A stretch of DNA of 10,586 nucleotides, taken from contig CANBSV010000095.1 of the NCBI GenBank assembly GCA_947372225.1, positions 1 through 10,586 of the forward strand. The letters are read 5' to 3'. Each line of letters opens with the position of its first letter. Positions within the stretch are counted from its first letter, which is position 1. Below, piece by piece: positions 5,815 through 10,586 of the stretch. The notes under the pieces are model-generated. The model saw nothing but the letters and a program-made list of their open reading frames with translations. It was not told the origin of the DNA and searched no databases. Position numbers and translations under genes: made by a program. The stretch is from Burkholderiales bacterium. GTDB taxonomy: Bacteria > Pseudomonadota > Gammaproteobacteria > Burkholderiales > Burkholderiaceae_C.

Positions 5815-7209
5815 ATGTTCGACGACCGCACCCAAAAACGAACGTTTTACAGCGCGCCTCAATCGGTCACGTCGCTGGTAGCGGCATTCCTTGAGCCGAC
5901 GATCACTGTACTGGTGTTCGTCTTTGCGAACCAATTCGTTGACGAGCCCATCGGTCGGCCGCAACTCACCTTGTGCCTGTTGGTGTTCGCGCTGACCTTT
6001 CCGGGGCCCAACCGTTTCCGCGACAACCTGCTCAGCGCGGCCGTCGACATCGTGTCGTCCTGGGTCGCGTTGCTCTTCATCTTGGCTTTGTGTGCCTACG
6101 CCACTCGCAGTTTCTACCTCTTTGAAGACGGCGCATTGCTGCAGTGGGCGCTGATCACGCCAGCCGTGCAGTGGCTGGCGTGCTGGGCCGGGCAGCAAGT
6201 TCACCGTCGACTGAATGCTCGCCCTGAGGCTCGCCGCAAAGCGGTGGTGGTCGGCGCCGGGCCGTTGGGCGTGAAGGTTTCTCGCGCCCTTATCGCCGCC
6301 AAGGAAGAAGGCGTGGAGTTCGTCGGTTTCTTTGATGACAGAACCGACGACCGTGTTCAAGACTCGGCCATCATGAAACGCTTGGGTGGGTTGTCGAACG
6401 TTTTGTCCTATGTCTCAGAGCACGGGGTTCGTGAGGTTTACATCACCCTGCCGTTGGGATCGCAGCCGCGGATCGTCGAATTGCTGGAGCAGGTTCAGGG
6501 AACGACGGCTTCGCTGTTTTTCGTGCCCGATGTTTTTGGCATCAGCATCATTCAGGGTCGGCTGCAGGACATGAGCGGCATTCCGGTGGTTGGCATTTGC
6601 GAAACACCCTTCACCGGCACGAACGATCTGATCAAGAGAGTCAGCGACATTGTGCTCGCCAGTTTGATCCTGGTGCTCATCTCCCCAGTGCTGGTGGCCA
6701 TTGCGATTGGCGTTCGACTCAGTTCGCCCGGTCCGGTGGTGTTCAAACAGACGCGAAACGGGCTGGCTGGTGAGGAAATCGTGGTCTACAAGTTCCGATC
6801 GATGAAGGCTCAGGACAACGGGCCGGTGGTGCGACAAGCCACCAGAAATGATCCCCGGATCACCCCTTTCGGCGCATTCATTCGCCGCACCTCACTCGAC
6901 GAGTTGCCCCAATTCTTCAACGTGCTCCAAGGTCGCATGAGCATCGTGGGTCCCCGGCCCCATGCGGTGGCTCACAACGAGGAGTACCGGCGTTTGATCA
7001 AGGCCTACATGGTTCGCCACAAGGTCAAGCCGGGCATCACAGGTTGGGCCCAAGTCAATGGCCACCGTGGTGAAACCGACACGATCGAGAAGATGCAGGC
7101 CCGCGTCGAATACGACCTGGAATACCTTCGCAACTGGTCGCTGGTGTTCGATCTGCAGATCATTGCCCGGACGGTGCGCTTGGTATTCTTCGACCGCAAG
7201 GCCTACTAG
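5815..7209 (+). CDS. epsB: EpsB/WcaJ-type undecaprenyl-phosphate glucose phosphotransferase
   Basis: This inner-membrane enzyme transfers a sugar phosphate, typically glucose-1-phosphate from UDP-glucose, to undecaprenyl phosphate and so starts the exopolysaccharide repeat unit. The 464-residue product has the WcaJ architecture. Hydrophobic helices lie at about 17-125. A central Rossmann-like CoA-binding_3 domain contains VVVGAGPLGVKVSRAL (144-159). A further hydrophobic helix lies at about 278-300. The cytoplasmic bacterial sugar-transferase domain has KFRSM (326-330), the catalytic Asp-Glu pair in SLDELPQ (D362/E363), SIVGPRPHAVAHNE (376-389), KPGITGWAQVNG (405-416) and a C-terminal DRKAY. 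I chose the ATG at 5815 because AGGA lies just upstream and the length then equals the family's. The frame is open from 5662, but that extension is not hydrophobic or conserved. Whether the sugar is glucose or galactose cannot be read from sequence. It is the first gene of the rightward EPS operon. Confidence 0.95.
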   Translation: MFDDRTQKRTFYSAPQSVTSLVAAFLEPTITVLVFVFANQFVDEPIGRPQLTLCLLVFALTFPGPNRFRDNLLSAAVDIVSSWVALLFILALCAYATRSFYLFEDGALLQWALITPAVQWLACWAGQQVHRRLNARPEARRKAVVVGAGPLGVKVSRALIAAKEEGVEFVGFFDDRTDDRVQDSAIMKRLGGLSNVLSYVSEHGVREVYITLPLGSQPRIVELLEQVQGTTASLFFVPDVFGISIIQGRLQDMSGIPVVGICETPFTGTNDLIKRVSDIVLASLILVLISPVLVAIAIGVRLSSPGPVVFKQTRNGLAGEEIVVYKFRSMKAQDNGPVVRQATRNDPRITPFGAFIRRTSLDELPQFFNVLQGRMSIVGPRPHAVAHNEEYRRLIKAYMVRHKVKPGITGWAQVNGHRGETDTIEKMQARVEYDLEYLRNWSLVFDLQIIARTVRLVFFDRKAY

Positions 7210-7258
7210 CGCGACGGCAGCAGCCCCAACGCTTGAGTTCAACGTCAAACAAGATTGA

Positions 7259-7269
7259 AAGGACTGGGT
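7259..7269 (+). promoter_or_regulatory. Ribosome binding site deciding the epsL start
   Basis: AAGGA at 7259-7263 is followed by 6 nt and then ATG at 7270. This places translation at MSSLKF and gives a normal signal peptide. The in-frame TTG at 7255 precedes this site and is unlikely to be used. Confidence 0.7.
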
Positions 7270-8502
7270 ATGTCGAGCCTGAAGTTCGCCTCCGGCAAGC
7301 CCGCCTTGCTGTATCTGATGTCGCTGTTCGGGCTCTTGGTCAATGGCGTTGCCCACGGCGAAGCCAACCCGTACTACGTGGGAGCCAGCCAGAGCGTCAC
7401 GCATGAATCAAACGTGTTCAAGGTCCCCGGCCGGGAGCACCCGGATAGCGACGTCGTCTTCGGAACGTCAATTTTTGGTGGTGTGGACCAATCGATCGGC
7501 AGGCAGCGCGTGTTTGCCAATGCCTCGGTACAGAACAACAGCTACAACCGCCTGTCAAGGCTCGACTTCATCGGCTACGACGTGATGGCAGGCTTTGACT
7601 GGGCGACCGTCGAGCGCCTTTCGGGCTCGCTGACCTATGCGCGGCACGAAGGCCAAGGGGATTTTTCTCGCCCCGAGGCAGCGTCCATCACCAGCGGGAA
7701 ATTTGTCGAAACGACGGAGCAGGTCGCCGCAAGTATCAACTATGAATTGATCACCGACCTCGGCTTGAAGGGCGGGGTGGAGCGTCGAAAGGTCCAATCC
7801 TCAAACCAAGGATCAACATCCTCTGATTTGACGAGCGACGTCGCGCGCCTTGGACTGCGCTACAGACTGGGCGACTCGCTCAGCGTGGGCGGCGGTGGGC
7901 GTATCACTCGAGAAAAGCATCCGGGATCGCTGATTTTCAGGCGGTCAAATACGCGTCGGGATCTTGACCTCACGACCGACTGGACCCCCACGGCCTTGAC
8001 CTCGGTGAACGCCCGAATCAGCGTCGGTAACGGCAGCAGTTCTCAATCAGGACGAGGCTCTTCGTCCAAGGTGACAGGCTCGCTCGGTGCCAGGTATTCG
8101 CCAACAGGCCGGCTGAGTTTCGATGGATCATTCAGCCGAGACACCGGCACGGAGACCACCTTCCTGAACGCAGCCAATTCCGCAGCTGCAGGTGTGGGCG
8201 GAGTCAACGTCGACACGAATCGCGTGACGGAGTCGATCAACCTGCGGGTGACCTACCTGCTGACCTCCAAGATCAGCCTGAGCGGCAACTACAACCGGTC
8301 GGACGGTTCGTACGGGACTTTGCTCGCCTCGAATACCGACAACACGGTAGACCACTACGGACTGAGCGCTCAATACGATGTGGCTCGAAATCTTTCCCTG
8401 GGTTGCGGCTTTCAATACGAAAGCCGAAGCGGCTCGTCGCTGACAGTGCGCAGTTATTCCTCCAATACCGCGAACTGCTCCGTGCGCTACACGCTGAAAT
8501 GA
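7270..8502 (+). CDS. epsL: EpsL-type outer-membrane beta-barrel protein of exopolysaccharide operon
   Basis: The 410-residue product looks like the EpsL proteins of methanolan-type and exosortase-associated EPS operons, which are thought to sit in the outer membrane; their role in export or modification is not proven. A signal peptide is visible: MSSLKFASGK, then a hydrophobic core PALLYLMSLFGLLVNG, with likely cleavage near AHG-EA (about residue 30). The mature part has alternating polar/hydrophobic strands separated by Gly/Ser/Asp turns, as in a barrel, and low-complexity Ser/Gly loops at about 254-266. The only two cysteines, C379 and C403, fall in the last two strands. The protein ends in TLK rather than the usual terminal aromatic residue. 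I preferred the ATG at 7270, with AAGGA (7259-7263) 6 nt upstream, to a TTG at 7255. It lies 60 bp after epsB, and its stop overlaps the galE start. Confidence 0.85.
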   Translation: MSSLKFASGKPALLYLMSLFGLLVNGVAHGEANPYYVGASQSVTHESNVFKVPGREHPDSDVVFGTSIFGGVDQSIGRQRVFANASVQNNSYNRLSRLDFIGYDVMAGFDWATVERLSGSLTYARHEGQGDFSRPEAASITSGKFVETTEQVAASINYELITDLGLKGGVERRKVQSSNQGSTSSDLTSDVARLGLRYRLGDSLSVGGGGRITREKHPGSLIFRRSNTRRDLDLTTDWTPTALTSVNARISVGNGSSSQSGRGSSSKVTGSLGARYSPTGRLSFDGSFSRDTGTETTFLNAANSAAAGVGGVNVDTNRVTESINLRVTYLLTSKISLSGNYNRSDGSYGTLLASNTDNTVDHYGLSAQYDVARNLSLGCGFQYESRSGSSLTVRSYSSNTANCSVRYTLK

Positions 8503-9521
8503 CCGCCACACGGGTTCTGCTGACGGGCGCCACGGGCTACATCGCTTCGCACACATGGTTGGCTTTGCAGGCGGCTGGCTTCGAGGTGGTCGGCGTCGAC
8601 AACTTCGTCAACAGTTCGCCAGCCGTGTTGCCGCGTCTGCACCGGCTCGGTGGCGTCAAGCCGGTCTTTGAGCAGATCGATGTGCTCGATGCGGCGGCGC
8701 TGGATGCGGTATTCCGCCGTCACCATATCGACGCCGTCATCCACTTTGCAGCGCTGAAGGCGGTGGGCGAGAGCAGCGCCAAGCCTCTCGATTACTACCA
8801 GAACAATCTTGGCGCTTTGTTAGCGCTGGTGCGCGCCATGAGTGACCACTCGGTGCCCAGGCTGGTTTTCAGTTCCAGCGCCACCGTCTACGGCACGCCG
8901 ACGCAACTGCCCCTGACCGAAGAGTCCCCGTTGTCGAGCACCAGCCCGTACGGTTCAACCAAGTTGATGGGCGAAGCGATCCTTCGTGATGTGGCACTCG
9001 CCAAACCCGAATGGAGCGTGGCCACGTTGCGCTACTTCAACCCCGTGGGCGCGCACGAGAGCGGCGAGATTGGCGAAGACCCTCGCGGCACGCCAAACAA
9101 CCTGATGCCCTACGTCACCCAGGTGGCCGTAGGCCGGCGCGAACGCCTGACCGTGTTTGGCAACGACTACCCGACTCCCGATGGCACCGGGGTTCGAGAC
9201 TACATCCACGTGCAGGATCTGGCCGAGGGTCATGTGGCCGCGCTGCGCCACCTCATCGACAAACCGTCATCTGTCACGGTTAATCTGGGAACCGGTCGCG
9301 GACACAGCGTTCTCGAACTGATCGCCGCATTTGAGCGGGCCAGTGGGTGCGCCATCCCCTACGACATCGCAGATAGAAGACCGGGTGACGTGGCGGCCTG
9401 CTACGCCGATGCCAGCCTTGCGCGTGCGTTGCTGGGTTGGCAAAGCCGTCGGGACTTGGCTGCCATGTGCGAGGACAGTTGGCGGTGGCAGCGGCTGAAC
9501 CCGAAGGGGTACACGGACTGA
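8499..9521 (+). CDS. galE: UDP-glucose 4-epimerase GalE with Cys at the substrate-gate position
   Basis: GalE is a cytoplasmic NAD-dependent short-chain dehydrogenase-type enzyme that interconverts UDP-glucose and UDP-galactose. The 340-residue product, close to the 338 of E. coli, has the nucleotide-binding GATGYIASH (10-18), the catalytic serine region SSSATVYG (125-132) and the YxxxK pair Y151/K155. NPVGAHESGEIGEDP (181-195), GTGVRDYIHVQDLAEGH (229-245) and an end of the E. coli type (WRWQ...NPKGYTD) complete the match. Aligned from the conserved C-terminus, Cys301 (GDVAACYAD) stands where E. coli has Tyr299. Human GALE has Cys307 there and also epimerises UDP-GalNAc/UDP-GlcNAc, so I infer broader specificity. 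The ATG at 8499 overlaps the epsL stop as ATGA, pointing to coupled translation. The frame is open back to 8403 within epsL, but homology starts at MTATRVLLTG. It feeds nucleotide sugars to the EPS pathway. Confidence 0.96.
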   Translation: MTATRVLLTGATGYIASHTWLALQAAGFEVVGVDNFVNSSPAVLPRLHRLGGVKPVFEQIDVLDAAALDAVFRRHHIDAVIHFAALKAVGESSAKPLDYYQNNLGALLALVRAMSDHSVPRLVFSSSATVYGTPTQLPLTEESPLSSTSPYGSTKLMGEAILRDVALAKPEWSVATLRYFNPVGAHESGEIGEDPRGTPNNLMPYVTQVAVGRRERLTVFGNDYPTPDGTGVRDYIHVQDLAEGHVAALRHLIDKPSSVTVNLGTGRGHSVLELIAAFERASGCAIPYDIADRRPGDVAACYADASLARALLGWQSRRDLAAMCEDSWRWQRLNPKGYTD

Positions 9522-9525
9522 CATC

Positions 9526-10586
9526 ATGAATGACACAAAAATCAAGGTCTTGCCGGTCGTGATGGCTGGGGGTAGCGGCACCCGGCTTTGGCCGCTGTCG
9601 CGCGCCCAGCACCCGAAGCAGTTTTTGGTGCTGCAAGGCAACCGCAGTTTGTTCCAGCAGGCGGCGATGCGGGTTGCTGATCTGGCCGCTGAGGACATCA
9701 GCGTGGGCACGGCGTGCGTGGTGGGCAACGAAGAGCACCGCTTCGTGGCGTTGGACCAATGGCGCGAGACCGGCATTGCGCTGCCGACCTTGCTTTTAGA
9801 ACCCGTCGGTCGCAACACCGCACCAGCGATGACTCTGGCCGGCTTTCAGGCGATAGAAAGCGGCGCAGACCCGGTGCTGGTCGTCACGCCTGCCGATCAG
9901 ACCGTCACTGACGAGCCCGCGTTCAAGTCAGCGCTGCAAGCCGCGGTCCGTGCGGCAGCGGGTGGTGCCTTTGTGATCCTGGGCGTTCCGCCGGATCGCC
10001 CCGAGACTGGCTTTGGCTACATACAGGCGGCAGATGCCGCCGGGCTGAAGGCTGTCAAGGTGGCCGGCTTTGTCGAAAAGCCCGATCTGGCGACGGCGCA
10101 GGGTTACCTGGACGACGGACACTTCTTTTGGAACAGCGGCATCTTCGTGGTGCGTGCATCGACCTGGCTTGCAGCACTGCAGCAATATCGGCCAGACATC
10201 GAAGTCACCACCCGCTCCGCTTGGGTCGGGCGGACCACCGATGCCTCATTCGTGCGTCCGGACAAGACGCTGTTCGAACGGATACCCGGTGAATCCATCG
10301 ATTACGCGGTCATGGAAAAGTGCGCGGGCGCTGATCAATTTCCAGTTCTGATGGTTCCACTTCGCGCTGGCTGGTCAGATCTCGGAGCCTGGGACGCGGT
10401 GTGGCAAGTCAGCGCCAAGGACAGCGCGGGCAACGCCGCAGTGGGTGACACGATCGTGCGCGACAGCAGCAACACGCTTGTGCACGCCACCAGCCGTCTC
10501 GTCAGCGTCGTGGGTCTGGACAATGTGATCGTGGTCGAGACGCCCGATGCGGTGCTGGTCGTGGACCGCAGCCGCGGACAGGACGT
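9526..10586 (+). CDS. manC: Mannose-1-phosphate guanylyltransferase (ManC/AlgA type), 3' end outside the window
   Basis: This enzyme makes GDP-mannose from mannose-1-phosphate and GTP, giving the donor for mannose, fucose or rhamnose-type sugars in exopolysaccharide. My translation from the ATG at 9526 gives 353 complete codons, open at the right edge. Visible are the pyrophosphorylase signature MAGGSGTRLWPLSRAQHPKQF-like segment (13-33), EPVGRNTAPA (92-101), VTPADQ (120-125, the base/metal site region), ETGFGYI (160-166), FVEKP (182-186, sugar-binding lysine motif), WNSGIF (202-207) and WSDLGAWD (283-290). The family is usually 460-480 residues, with a C-terminal cupin mannose-6-phosphate isomerase domain. 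Only its approach is visible here, so bifunctionality cannot be judged. It begins 4 bp after galE, with a weak GGA about 8 nt upstream inside the end of galE. It is surely in the same operon. Confidence 0.95.
   Translation, partial: MNDTKIKVLPVVMAGGSGTRLWPLSRAQHPKQFLVLQGNRSLFQQAAMRVADLAAEDISVGTACVVGNEEHRFVALDQWRETGIALPTLLLEPVGRNTAPAMTLAGFQAIESGADPVLVVTPADQTVTDEPAFKSALQAAVRAAAGGAFVILGVPPDRPETGFGYIQAADAAGLKAVKVAGFVEKPDLATAQGYLDDGHFFWNSGIFVVRASTWLAALQQYRPDIEVTTRSAWVGRTTDASFVRPDKTLFERIPGESIDYAVMEKCAGADQFPVLMVPLRAGWSDLGAWDAVWQVSAKDSAGNAAVGDTIVRDSSNTLVHATSRLVSVVGLDNVIVVETPDAVLVVDRSRGQD

Noticed and set aside
7210..7269. Possible terminator between epsB and epsL (short TTGA-GT-TCAA dyad)
   Set aside because: The arms are only 4 bp, AT-containing and without a T-run; the genes most likely share a transcript.
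8403..8498. Upstream start for GalE inside epsL
   Set aside because: The GalE fold begins at the nucleotide-binding strand right after MTATRVLLTG; the extension only re-reads epsL in another frame.
9267..9818. Minus-strand frames opposite galE/manC
   Set aside because: They cross the galE–manC junction antisense and translate to Arg/Pro/Ser-rich sequence without domains.

Overview
The window is GC-rich, densely packed chromosomal DNA from a betaproteobacterium, most likely of the order Burkholderiales. I infer this from the fmdB–DUF502–aspS order, the ubiJ–ubiB pair, the AspRS type and the EpsB/EpsL-type polysaccharide genes. I saw no mobile element, CRISPR array, tRNA or rRNA, and no broken gene. 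Two genes run off the ends: minC on the left and manC on the right.

The left half (1 to about 5600) is on the minus strand and is housekeeping. In transcription order it holds ubiJ (SCP2-domain lipid-binding protein) and ubiB (atypical kinase-like protein), which overlap by 4 bp and serve ubiquinone synthesis. After a 72-bp gap with a perfect TATAAT on the minus strand come fmdB (small zinc-ribbon protein), a DUF502 two-helix membrane protein with a GTG start, aspS (aspartyl-tRNA synthetase carrying the residues of the non-discriminating Asp/Asn type) and the 5' part of minC (division-site inhibitor). minC starts 7 bp after the aspS stop and its ribosome binding site overlaps that stop codon.

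A 217-bp divergent intergenic region (5598-5814) with two inverted repeats separates this block from the right half (5815 to 10586). The right half is on the plus strand and looks like the beginning of an exopolysaccharide locus. epsB encodes the membrane phosphosugar transferase that starts the lipid-linked repeat unit. epsL encodes a secreted outer-membrane beta-barrel protein of the EpsL type. galE (UDP-hexose 4-epimerase) overlaps the epsL stop by 4 bp, and manC (mannose-1-phosphate guanylyltransferase) follows after 4 bp. Together they supply the initiating sugar, UDP-galactose-type and GDP-mannose donors, and an outer-membrane component. Glycosyltransferases, a flippase/polymerase and possibly an exosortase/PEP-CTERM module would be expected beyond the right edge; this is inference from related loci.

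The most specific observation is that GalE has cysteine (C301) where E. coli GalE has the substrate-gating Tyr299. This predicts an epimerase that also accepts UDP-N-acetylhexosamines. The other points worth a second look are the aspS–minC linkage, the placement of an EPS operon next to ubiJ, the cysteine pair at the end of EpsL and the dyads between the divergent operons. I found no convincing entirely new system.
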